A program made the translations under genes and the position numbers. The notes under the pieces were generated by a model. That model saw only the letters and a list, made by a program, of their open reading frames with translations. It was not told where the DNA came from and did no database searches. 64,000 nt of DNA from positions 186,001 through 250,000 of the forward strand of contig JASANE010028048.1 of NCBI GenBank assembly GCA_030248225.1. The letters run 5' to 3'. Shown one piece after another: positions 30,490 to 41,199 of this stretch (within the stretch, counting starts at the first letter, position 1; each line of letters begins with the position of its first letter). This DNA comes from Trileptium ribeirensis (Eukaryota; Nematoda; Enoplea; Enoplida; Thoracostomopsidae).

Positions 30490-30759
30490 TTAATGTCCAC
30501 GTTTCGGTAACCGATAGCGTGTGATAGCAAGTCGCCATAGTAGTCGGTACCCTATAGGTACGAAACCCAACTCAACTAAAGCCCGTCTCACTTCCCCTTC
30601 AGTGAAAATACTGAAGTCTAAGCAAGGACTATCCTTTGTATGATGACCAATCCCGTTTCCATCATCTATGCAATCACCACAGTTGGATCGCCTTAGCTGC
30701 CAAATACATTTAATAATTTTGTTTACTAATTTTTGAGTGTTTGGGGACTGTAGATACAT
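30490..30759 (-). CDS. Hypothetical small Cys-containing protein
   Basis: 89 residues from the ATG at 30759, but the same frame continues upstream in coding-like fashion for about 25 codons without an ATG, so a 5' exon is likely. A helical Lys/Arg N-terminus is followed by a short Cys/Gly patch (SNCGDCIDDGNGIGHH) and a C-terminal helix ending in basic residues. Not recognised. It lies downstream of one copy of the duplicated promoter-like block, as does the 28230-28595 gene. Confidence 0.4.
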   Translation of the reverse strand: MYLQSPNTQKLVNKIIKCIWQLRRSNCGDCIDDGNGIGHHTKDSPCLDFSIFTEGEVRRALVELGFVPIGYRLLWRLAITRYRLPKRGH

Positions 30760-32424
30760 ATATTTTAGGATATCGATGTTGCGTGTTGCTTTTACATGAC
30801 ATCTCAGCTCAGCTTTCGAAATTATTTTTTGTTACACAAAATGCAGTTATCCATATTGAGTAAAATAAAGCCTAAACGCCACGTACATAAATCGAAGCCT
30901 CAAGTGGCGAAAAATCCCAACTACCGGACATTGCTGAGCTTTACTATAAAATTCACTGTTTTCTAGCTATGTTATCTTAAATGTGTCTCAAATGCGGTGT
31001 TAAAACAAGGGAACCGACAGGTTAACGTGTTAAATAAGACTGTCCTTCACCCTTAACAAACAAGAAACTCAAATTATCTAAATTATGAAAATGACACCTT
31101 TTATTGAACACAGTTTAAAGTTCGGCTTGTAACTAGAAAACGGCTGCTCAGAGAAAAAAGCGTCGTATAACAAAAGTTCTCGCTGAGGGGATCCCGTTAA
31201 TTTCCTACATTATCTGTGCCCACATTTTCCTACATTCTATGATTCGACGCCTCTGAGGAAACGTGTGATTCAAAATATTCTGAGGCCTCATATGCCTAAA
31301 ATCTTTCAATTATTTGGCGCCTTCAAGATTTTACACTGCCTTGAAACTCATGGCGCGTTACTTATACGCTTCCTCTCAGAACAACATATTATGCAACTCT
31401 CAGCGCTGAATCTAATGATCGCCGCGGAATTGCTCTGCAACTAATATTCATTTAGTTATTGCCGTTCAAATTTTAAAATATTTTGCGCCTCCGATTGCTC
31501 ACCTCGACATTTTACATACACTATAACATTAAGATAGAACATGCAATCGAAAAACTGCCAAAACTAAATTTTGTTAAGTATCTAATGTTCGCTTTGGTGT
31601 ATTTAAAAATTAATTACAGCCAGCACGAAAACCTGTGCGAGTAATACCAATTACTCAAATTTAAATCTACCTCTCCTTGCAGGAAAAATTCAATTGTTTC
31701 AACTGTTGCTCGATAACGGAGGAAGATACATTGAAATATTTATACATGTTTAGGTGCAATATTAGACACATCCGTTAATGCGTTTCAGAGTTATAAATTT
31801 TGCAATGAAATTTTGGTCTTTTATATGCTATATAATGTAAAATGGTCCTAAAATAGTCTTTTCAATACTAACGATATAGGGGTTGAATTTACAAATTTGA
31901 CGCTAACTAGAGGGCACTAGAGAACATCACTGACTTAAAGCGGACCAGGGGTTCGCGAGTTATAGTTCTCACCAAGTACTTATGTACTCTAGCCATGTGA
32001 TTAAATCCTTCAAGGCTCAGTACCTACGGTGTTGGGAATTCTTTACAATGACTGATATTAATATAGGTATATGCAAACAAATAAATACAGTAAATAAATC
32101 TGAGATTGAACTATCTTCTGGCACCAAAATGATCCAGAACGAGTGAAGTGTCGCTGAGTGATAATCAGAAGTGGAAAAACCGACCCTTTTACGCAAAAAA
32201 AAATAAAATAAACGATAATACAGGATCTGTCGAGCGTACGACCGGATTGACCCGACACACACATAACAACTGTGCAAAAACCCACAGAACATTGGTGTAT
32301 AAAAATAACGGATCTTAAAAACAGTTTGCAAAAATCCGTCGATAACACGCGAAGTTATGAAATCATAGACAAACATTCACTCTAGACGCTAGCAACCTAT
32401 TTGGAGAAACTCTCTTCGCTCGTT

Positions 32425-32832
32425 TTAAACAAGATCACACACTACATACCATACATCGTTCTGACAATATAGCGTATATAAATGTCGTATTTGAGGACCC
32501 ACAAATACATAGCTACGTGATTTTTCCACCTTCAGAATATCCAAACTCTCCAATATGGATTTTCCACTAGCAACGTGATTGTTCATATAAAGTAGTAGTT
32601 CCAGCATATCTTTCCGCTGACTTTGTAATAACTCAAGCATCTGTTCTGCATACTCAAATTCTTTTCTATGTTTCTTTGTTTCGAAACAGTGTAGATAGCA
32701 TAGATCCAAATTTGAAGTGAGAAACCGTATTTTAGCGTATAATTCGTCATATCTCATTCTCCAATATTTGATTTCACGAATTAAAAATTGATTTCCCAAA
32801 TATATTAAAAAATTTTTGTAAACAGCGTCCAT
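32425..32832 (-). CDS. Paralogue of the small helical protein
   Basis: 135 residues. It aligns with the 107-residue protein at 24333-24656: NQFLIREIKYWRMRYDELY against NVYLQREIAYWQFKVDEFH, an ELLQSQRKDM heptad region against QLLQQRASVI, and the same end (YTLYCQNDVWYVVCDLV against FDLYRNDILYLCNL). The N-terminus MDAVYKN lacks the Gly-2 myristoylation signal, and there is an insertion in the middle. The two genes lie near opposite ends of the right arm in opposite directions, so a duplicate moved and diverged. Function unknown. Confidence 0.65.
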   Translation of the reverse strand: MDAVYKNFLIYLGNQFLIREIKYWRMRYDELYAKIRFLTSNLDLCYLHCFETKKHRKEFEYAEQMLELLQSQRKDMLELLLYMNNHVASGKSILESLDILKVEKSRSYVFVGPQIRHLYTLYCQNDVWYVVCDLV

Positions 32833-33239
32833 TAATTTCTAAAAGAAGATCGCGAACAACTACGCGTCCGTTATCGCTGCCTCGGGAATGTTCAATTGGA
32901 AGAATGTCAAAATTTGACCAATTTTAGGTGCCAAAAATGACTATTTCGAACCCGCTGCAGCCTTCTACATACCCATTGGTCTTAAAACAAAACACAACAC
33001 TTTTAACGCGTTATATAACACTATAAAGCCGTAGGTCACCTTCAACAAGCAGGAAACTGACAATCAAAATTTCTTTTTTGGCTAGCCCCGACGCCGGTAG
33101 AATTCTAACCCCGGTGCAACAGTAGTAAAGATATGATTTAGGAGGTGGAAACATAAACCGAAGTGGAATTAGATCAGCAAGTTGTGTACTGAAAAAAATT
33201 AACTAGTATATTGGTAACTCCCAAACGAGAGATTTGTTC

Positions 33240-33557
33240 ACTGTGTTCACACACATTTATTTATGCACGACAATCATGAATCACTAAAATTTTTTACAAT
33301 GATCGAAAAAATATTCCTCTCATCGTTTTCAACGTAGTCGAAATCTAGTGCCACGAGTTTTTTCATCAAATCTCGAATTTTCGGGATTTTGCGCTTTGAC
33401 TTTAAAAGTTTTTTGAAATCGGTTCATTGGTTGCTGATATACAGCGGAGCGAACGAACCAACGAACGGACATTGACTTTTTGCCCACAACCAGAAAATAA
33501 TAACGCTTCGCGAGGTCACTTCGCAACTTCGCTGCGCTCAATAACAGATATTGAAAA
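33240..33557. repeat. Interspersed repeat beside the right TIR
   Basis: Contains AAATCGGTTCATTGGTTGCTG...CGAACGAACCAACGAACGGACAT...AATAACGCTTCGC, the same sequence (about 80 percent by eye) as at about 37210-37350 outside the element. It abuts the inner end of the right TIR, so it is probably a nested insertion. No gene. Confidence 0.6.
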
Positions 33558-34639
33558 GGAAATTTTGGCAAAGGTTACCTTTACAGTGGTCGATACCATC
33601 ACATAGGGTGGTGTGAAAATCGAGCCAACTCCGAAGGAACGAAGACTACGAAAGAAAAATACAAACTGATTGTAAGAAATCGAGCGAACTCAGAAAAACA
33701 ACCAAACTCTATGAAAGAAAACACAAACTGATGGTAAAATTGAAGAAACACGACTTTACATACTTTTTCAGCAAGGATATATATCCTTACACGTATGCAA
33801 AACCTAGCGGTGGTAGGGATATATGATTACCCCTCAATACACACATTATATAATATGTGAAGTATATAATATATATGTATTAAGGCTTTTCTCACCCATA
33901 AGGATATGTATCCTTATAAGGATATATACAGACCTACCCTCCGTAAGGATATATATCCTTACGTATATATAATACATATGTAAGGATATATATCCTTACC
34001 CCTCAATAAGGATATATCCTTATAAGCTTATATAACACGTATGCGAAACCTCGCGGTGGTAGGGGTATACTTTACCACTCAATAAGGATATATATCCTTA
34101 CAATATATATTATATATTAATACAGACTTTCCTTCCCCTCAGTAAGGATATATATCCTTACCCCTCAATAAGGATATATATCCTTATAAGCTTATACAAA
34201 GGATATATATCCTTATAAGCTTATATCCTAACACGTATGCAAAACCTTGCGGTGTTCGGCAAAAATATATCCTACCCCTCCATAAGGATATATCCTTACG
34301 CGTATATAATACATATAGTATATATAAGGATATATCCTTACCCCTCAATAAGGATATATCCTTACGCTTATATTATACATATAGTATATATATAAGGATA
34401 TATAGCCTTACCCCTCAATAAGGATATATCCTTACGCGTATATAATACATATAGTATATATATAAGGATATATATCCTTACCCTTCAATAAGGATATATC
34501 CTTACACACATATAATACATATATATATTACACACAGACCTCCCCCTCCGTAAGGATATATATCCTTACAAGGATATATATCCTTATAAGGATATATATC
34601 CTTATTGAGGGGGGGCAGAACCCCCATTTTACATCTACT
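33558..34639 (-). repeat. Right Polinton terminal inverted repeat
   Basis: About 1082 bp, inverted relative to 11443-12290. The inner 200 bp (CCAAAATTTCC to the promoter) is near-identical to the left. The outer part has more copies of the palindrome AAGGATATATATCCTT. The outermost bases CATCTACT mirror AGTAGATG. Confidence 0.92.
33729..33762 (-). promoter_or_regulatory. Inward (leftward) promoter in right TIR
   Basis: On the minus strand TATGTAAAG (33762-33754) is 33 bp upstream of the A of ATCAGTTTG (33729), mirroring the left TIR. The TATA box differs by one base (TATGTAAAG against TATATAAAG). It would serve the leftward genes of the right arm. Confidence 0.6.
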
Positions 34640-35009
34640 ATCGTACTTTTGAGCCGCCTTTTTTGGCGTGAGCGGATACACCCGAGAACCGCCGTCGTGG
34701 CGGCGACTCTAGGTTTGAATCTGGTCTACTAGTTCAGAGGCCACCCCAGAAAAATTGAACTCGAACGCACCCACTCATGGGGGGTCAACGCGAGAATCTT
34801 GATGCATTTGTAAGCCAGGGGAGGCACCAACAACACACTGGAGGTGGGCACACGACCCACAGTGCCAATAGTGGTTACGCCACTGTGCTAGTTTCTATTA
34901 ATCATCGCTGCGTATAAATATGCTGTAGATCTTAGCGCGAAATTCGTGACACTGGGGTGGGGCAATATAGTGCTATTTATTTAAAACCAAACACTATAAT
35001 AACTATAGT
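34640..35009. other. Unassigned flank of the Polinton
   Basis: No gene. About 34700-34745 has a GGTTTGAATCTGG word resembling a Pol III B box, but no tRNA fold could be supported. Confidence 0.35.
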
Positions 35010-36045
35010 GAAACCATTGCACAAATCATGGAATGGAAAGATCTTATTAAGTCACCTACTGCCGTCCCTCTTAGAAAAAGTGAAAGACCGACATTAGAGA
35101 AACCTTTTTAAAAATCACTAAGTGAAGATGGCACAACCACTTCAGGAGGCAGAATGCTTCAAATATGTGACTCTATAAGAAAAAATGACTGATTTATCCT
35201 TACTGGACGAATATTTATTATATATCGATGCCCCCTTATACCTAAATTAGGTCCAAACTCGAAAAACTCGAAATTTCAATTTTATGAATAATTTTACGCA
35301 GACAAATCAAATCATGATACATTCTTCTCAATTCGAACGAATCCAATTTTAAATCTTTCTGTATAAGGGAGTCTTGCATTACCAGTATTTTCTTTGTAAA
35401 AGTTCTTAGCCAGATTACACCAAATCAATGTATTCGATAAGGGCGCCACAGTACAGCATTATATTCCAGTATAGGACGAACAGACACAACAAGCATTTTT
35501 AACAAATACTATGGATTTCTACTGTTAAAGAGACTAAATATGCTCGCCGATATGGCTCTTCATTTATTAACCACAGAAATAATGAATACACAAAAATCTA
35601 AATTTGAAGTCATTATAATTCCCAGATTTTTGTGTTCTGTGACAACCTCTAATCTTACATTATCAATACAATAACAGGGTACATATTCAGAATAGAAACA
35701 CTGAACTTAACATTTATGCAAGTTGTTAACGAAAACAAGTGTAAGCATCACCAAAAATAGACAAAGACATTTTCTCAAATTAAGCGGGATGTCAAATCAT
35801 TTATATGAAATAAAGAAGAGGCCATACAACAGAACTTTGCGATACTCCGCTCTTAACGACCGTTTCCGTGAAAGTGAATTACCAACTTTCATACATTGGT
35901 TCCTGTCAAACAAAGACGCCTTAATCCATGCTAGTAACTTACCGGATATTCCATAAGCTGCCAGTTTATGCACTAGTTTTACATGTAATAAGCTGTCAAG
36001 GGCATTTTAGAAGTCCAAATATATGACATGACCTGAATATAGTAT
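35010..36045 (-). pseudogene. CR1-like LINE reverse transcriptase remnant
   Basis: Leftward reading, with stops and frameshifts, gives RT signatures in order: VIYLDF...ALDSLLHVKL then AYGISGKLLAWIK (about 36040-35930), YINDLTS (about 35800), a NLGIIMTSNLDF segment (about 35600), VRPILEYNAVLWRPY (about 35480-35430), FTKKILV and SFELRRMYHDLICL (about 35400-35300). The order and wording fit the C-terminal half of CR1/L2-type LINE ORF2. Many in-frame stops show that it is dead. Confidence 0.75.
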
Positions 36046-36229
36046 AAAATACAGTGCCCCTCATGGGTCGGCGCTAGGATATGAGGCCCCGACTTATAAT
36101 GTGAGAGACCCACCGTCGGGAGTATGTTCCTAACGCATAACGCCGGCACTGAATACGCCCGTTCTGTCCATAATATAACTATCATAATCGTACTCAGCAC
36201 ACGATATACGAAAGCTTAGCAATTTCCTA

Positions 36230-36560
36230 TGGGGGACAGATAGAGTACATTCACCGGGGAAAATAACTCCCAGGTAAAAAATATTACCTGCAGGTAGACT
36301 AAAACTACAAACAGGAAGAGCAAAATTACTCGTAGGTAAGGCAAAATTACCCGCGCGTAGTAGAAAATCACCCGCAGGTAAAAATTACTAGCGGGTAAAA
36401 TATGCCTACCCAGGAGTAAATGTTTTTAAAAAATTACCCCCGGGTAATTCTAGCTCCTATCCCAACTCGAATTTAAGAATGCAAAATAAGTTGAGGGTAA
36501 GCGTAGGGTAAATATTACTGGAAGATAAAACTACCTGAAGGTAATTTTAGGAATAAGGGC
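36230..36560. repeat. Short palindromic GGTAATTTTACC-type repeats
   Basis: The word GGTAAAATTACC and variants (CAGGTAAAAAATATTACCTG, CGGGTAAAAATTAC, GGGTAATT) recurs about ten times in 330 bp in both orientations. Ends unclear; it looks like the terminus of an unknown repeat element. Confidence 0.5.
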
Positions 36561-39500
36561 GGAGATAGCATCATTCCAGATTTTAATACCTGAAGAATTT
36601 TCTTTCTCCAGATCGGCCATGGTGTTCCGACTCGATTTGTCACAAGATCAAGAACATCGGATGTGGCCATTTTAAACAAAATATCAAAGAGGCTACTCCA
36701 ATACTATTGGTCCGCCGCTGATATTATAGTGCTAATGTAATCAAAGACATCAACTTTGCGCTAAGAAGTGTAGCGATTCGAGAAACGAAAAGACAAAAAC
36801 GTTGACTTGAACGGAGCCAAACCTAAAATCCTATTCAACGAAACTACTTTCCTATATTGGAATATCGGATCTGAGCAATATGACTGCGTAACAACTAGCC
36901 GGTAGTGGAACTACATTTGTGAGCGGAGCTTGGGCTGTGGCATTACGAATGTACTCAATTTTATGTTCTTCAAATAACTACATTGCGTAGGGCATTATCA
37001 TTGGTAAAATATTATATTTGAATTCTTCGACCCAAAAAACCCTATAATGGTTTGATGGCAACGATTCTATTTCAATAAATAACACAAATATTGCAAAATT
37101 CTCTATTTTAGCTGCATAAGCTTAACTAATTAGCTAATTACTAATTAACCACTCAAAATTTTTTAATCCCAAACATCAGGTGCACACTCTGACATAATAG
37201 GCTTTCAAACAAAAAAGGTTTTTAAAATCGGTTCAGTGGTTCTTGAGATCCGTCGGACCGAACGAACGAACTAACGAACGGACGGACATCGACTTTTTTG
37301 GTCACAGACAGAAAATAAAAACGCTTCGCTCGGCTTCGCTCAATAAGTGGGAAACATGTAATAGAAAGAATCAAGTGGCCGAAATCATCCGACTTCTTAA
37401 TTAAAGGTCATTTTAGGAGAAATGACCTGATGATTAAATGTGTAAAACATAAGTTAAATGTGGAAACGGTGGTGTTGATCGGTTCCTGAGCTCAACTTAA
37501 CGGTGGCAAGCTGTCAAAAAATATCTTGATCGTGGCTAAAACGAACAGCCTTACATCTGGGGTAAACCTTTCGAACCACTGATATAGGTTGGAATGTGAA
37601 CATAACTTAATTGCACAAATTATGTGTAGCTATATATGATGTTTATCTTTGTTCGGTGTGCAATTATTAGAAAGAAACTTACTGCATACTCTGAAATCAG
37701 TTATTATTCTGTTGGCTTCCTGCAACTTTTGAAGTTTGTGAATGGAATGTTTTAACTGGATTCATATTCGCATGGATATGTTTTATGATCGCTGCTGATT
37801 AAAGCTGAGAAATATGTTCAGCTAATAAGGACAAATAACAAATAATCGGTGAAATCGAACAAAATGAGTCATTAATTATGACATTGTTCAAATCCGAGAC
37901 AAATGCTAAATAAAAACTGTATTTCAATCAATTTCATTAAAAGGCTCATATTTCACAGCCTTTCCATTGGGTGGTAGAAAAAATACCAACGTTTAATGAC
38001 GCTATATATATTTAATAACCTAAAAATTACGATTGCAATTTTTACTTTAATCTCGCAAAATCAGAGACAGAAAACAGCACTGAACAAGCCTTGAGTGTAG
38101 TTTTCAGTAGGCTTAATTTAATAAAGCAAATTAAATTTTGAAACAATTATGGATGAGTCGTGAATTGACTAACCATACGTAATTCTGACTCAAATGCTAT
38201 GGGATAGCTCGAGCCATTATCTCCATCTCGGCCGCTATTTTCATTCCTACAAAATGTTATATTCATTTATTTGATATAATGTGAAAAACTTTAAATCGCG
38301 TATGCTAAATATTTCAAACTGGAAGTATGAAGGCCTAAGAAGCGGTGATCTTCTTGCATACTAAAATTTCACAAAATATTTCACTAAAAACACAAAAATA
38401 TCCATTTAGCACTTAGTTATTTGCACATGTTTGGACCCTTGACATTTATAACGCTTTTCAAAAATATCTATGCTACAGTATTCGTTAACTAAGCAATTTA
38501 AATTTGCTACGTAAAAGTTTTGGTCACAACTGTCTTGAGATACGAGTTATAGTTCAGTTATAAAAAATTATGTAATCACAAACTGCAATAGGAAACCTTT
38601 GGCTAATATTTTGCAAAATCCCATTTAGTTTTACCTTAAAGTCGTTTTTTGCAAAAATTGTGCGCTAGTGGAAGAAGCTCCCCCAGGTTGACCTTATTCA
38701 ATTTACCTGCTTGAACTTCAAGAAAGCTTGAATTTGGCACAAAGAATAAATAAATTGGATTACTTTTACACTAATATGTAGCGTAGGCATAGATTTTCTG
38801 ACTGGCGAAAGTTACTTAAAAACTAATGTATGTCATGGTTCCGCTTTTATGTAGTAAGGTTTGCGTTGTCTTTTACGTCCCTGCGGGAGTAACTAGCTCA
38901 CAACACTATTTTCACCGTGCTCATAGTCATTAGTTGTTTCTTGGTGTAGCAAAACATCATTTCACATACATTGATTCATCTACAGTAATAATTCTAAGAC
39001 ACATTTACGTACACTAATATCTAAAAAACTATTTCATGAGATATTAGGAATTTTAAACTGGTCTCTCAATCGACAGAAAAATTGTACTGACAGCTTGCAC
39101 TAAAGGCGCCGAACACGGGATAAAACAGTAGTAATATTAAATAGCTTTATATCATCGAACGTTTTCACCGTGATTTTGACAGTCTTCAATTCTACGAACA
39201 ACAGTATAAGGACAAGCGGCGAAAATGTTGTAAATACACAAGCGTCAAACTGAAGCCTCGATTATGTGCGGCGAAATTCATTATCCAAAATTCACCCGTT
39301 CACATAGCCCATAAATTTCCAGAACCTTTGAAATAAATGCCCTAATTTTGTATTATCAAGAATTTAACTTGAAACGGCGCCCACTTTTTGGACGAAAACG
39401 CAGCCCTAGTTCCAGAATGTAATATACGTAATCAGGAATTCCTGTTCAAAAATATCTAACGAAAAAAAATCGCACTCCTGTAGAAACAAAACAGTGGCTT

Positions 39501-39981
39501 ATTAATATTTAACACTCGAGTTAACTTCTTTAGTAAACAAACGCCAAAGCCTAGAAATATCCAGAACACTTACACTTCAACAGACAATACGCGCTGACAT
39601 TTACCATTTGACGCTTTCATATCTAAAATCATTAAAAATTTTATTTAATTGACGAAACATGAATGATAAATTACGCCAACCGCTAAACTAAAGGCAATAA
39701 AAGCATACAAATTTCGAACGCCTTGCACTAATACCGCAACACCGATCATTAAATAAAAATACCTATACAACCTGGCATCAATGTGGATCCGACGATTTGC
39801 AACTCCCTTCGACACCAAGAACATGGCCTAGCTGCAGTCCCATACTAGTGGGATTATACATGTGATATTTTTCGTAAACCAACCATCGATTTAATGTCTT
39901 CAAGCAATAGCAACTATACGTGTTGCTAAAGCGTCCGAATGCCCCAGGAACAATATTTCGACCAAACCGTAATAACAGCTG
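36561..39981. other. Unassigned; one interspersed repeat at about 37160-37350
   Basis: No coding sequence seen. About 37160-37350 is a second copy of the repeat found at 33240-33557, ending in CGAACGAACGAACTAACG-type runs. The rest is AT-rich, without recognisable motifs. Confidence 0.4.
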
Positions 39982-41111
39982 CAGGGAGTAACCGGAATTC
40001 CGGGTTCCGGCGAAAATCGTGTTCCGTATGCGGTTCCGACAAAGGGTAAAAACCATACCGGAGTCGGAATTCCGGTTTAAAAATTTTGTTTGAAATTTTC
40101 CACGTTTTTTGCTTCATCCTGCAATCCAAACATATGTAATATATATATTACACAATGATCAAGCTCCAATAGAACCAAGCAAAAGAAAAGATTAACTAAT
40201 CAATTTGCCGTGTGAAACGTTAGTGCATATAAATTGAGCAGGAATTTTTCATAATAACCTGCAGGAGTTTGTTAGACCATGTCGATGCTTGTAGCAGCTA
40301 TTTTACACATCCAAAAATCTGTGGGATACGTTTGAATTAAACCGGTCCAACTCGGTAACAGAGTATGGCTTACGCAGAAGTACTTAGGGTATGCTTGGCT
40401 AACATAAATTGCGTCAAGCACGCACCAGTGCGCTTGTAAACTCGGTAAATCAGTCTAAATTGAAGTAAACTAACGTTATCTGCAACGCAGCTACAAATTG
40501 CTTTCTTGGCAATGAAATGTATTTATTGAAACTGTGCGAGCAGCATCACAGTGTGTCTCATTTATAGCATTCTGATTAGAAAGTTATCATCATTATGATC
40601 TAACTGACGGGCACTGTTTGTCCTACGCTAGCCTAAACAGTGTCTCTGACCACTGATCAGAAAATTACCTTCTATCTATTATTTTATCTTAGAATCATAT
40701 AAACCAATAATGTTAAGTTTCCTACAGAAGAACATGCAACAAACGTATTTGTAGTAAAGGGAGGCGACTGGAGACAGAGCGAAAGTGTGTATTCTACGCT
40801 CCAAGCTTTGTAAGCACATTCGATTTGACGCATTGGTGTATAGTGGAAGACATTTTTTGCTCTGAATGTCCAAAAACCGACATATTTGATCGATAAATAA
40901 ACATTACTAGCTTCCTCAGTCTCTTTAAAGTTTCAGAAAGAAATATTACAATAACAATACATTAAGTTTAATGTAAAAGTTATTTTTATTCCATTTTAAA
41001 TCCACTATACCGTCATTTCTTCCATCATCTGTTTTACTATATATATAAATTTCGAAGACCAGGTTCCGGTTTAAATGGACGGTTCCGGTTGCTGCTTCCG
41101 GTTATTCCCTG
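39982..41111 (+). mobile_element. CAGGGARTAACCGGAA repeat, copy A
   Basis: A 1.13-kb repeat with ends CAGGGAGTAACCGGAA (39982) and, inverted, CAGGGAATAACCGGAA (41111). The body shares long near-identical stretches with copies at 47324, 48488 (inverted) and 43850 (inverted). No internal gene; a hAT-like MITE by its CAGGG ends. No target duplication: AACAGCTG against ATATATAT. Confidence 0.75.
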
Positions 41112-41199
41112 ATATATATATAGCAAAATCGTACATGAATGAGCCCTGGATGTTGAATAGGAGACTACGGAGGCAACGGGCGTCTAATTCGTTTCCATG

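Larger units (their letters stand above)
28690..33070. repeat. Diverged segmental duplications in the right arm
   Basis: A promoter-like block recurs at about 28690-28880, 29085-29210, 30915-31090 and 32905-33070. Landmarks are CATTGCTGA...CTATAAAATT...TTTTCTAGCTATGTT, GTTAAAACAA, CACCNTCAACAA, and TTTGACCAATTT at about 29034 and 32913. The copies at 29085 and 30960 continue colinear for several hundred bases (GAACATGCAATCGAAAA at about 29682 and 31539), giving a spacing of about 1.86 kb. Between them are small leftward genes or nothing I can read. Confidence 0.6.
11443..34639. mobile_element. Polinton/Maverick (adintovirus-like) element, 23.2 kb
   Basis: Delimited by inverted repeats whose outer ends are AGTAGATGTAAAATGGGGG on the left and its complement CCCCCATTTTACATCTACT on the right, fitting the AG...CT termini of Polintons. 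It encodes the diagnostic set: protein-primed PolB, retroviral-type integrase with chromodomain, packaging ATPase, double-jelly-roll major capsid protein and a probable penton. No adenain-type protease was recognised. The main open frames are uninterrupted, so the copy looks recent or even competent, apart from one possible frameshift at 20075. The flanking hexamers AACAAC and ATCGTA are not a target duplication. Confidence 0.95.

Noticed and set aside
32017..32376. Leftward open frames of 119 and 96 codons downstream of the 32425-32832 gene
   Set aside because: Two overlapping frames with low-complexity hydrophobic content and no motif. They may be 3' untranslated sequence.
34700..34745. Possible tRNA or SINE head with GGTTTGAATCTGG
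   Set aside because: No A box at the right distance and no cloverleaf could be drawn.
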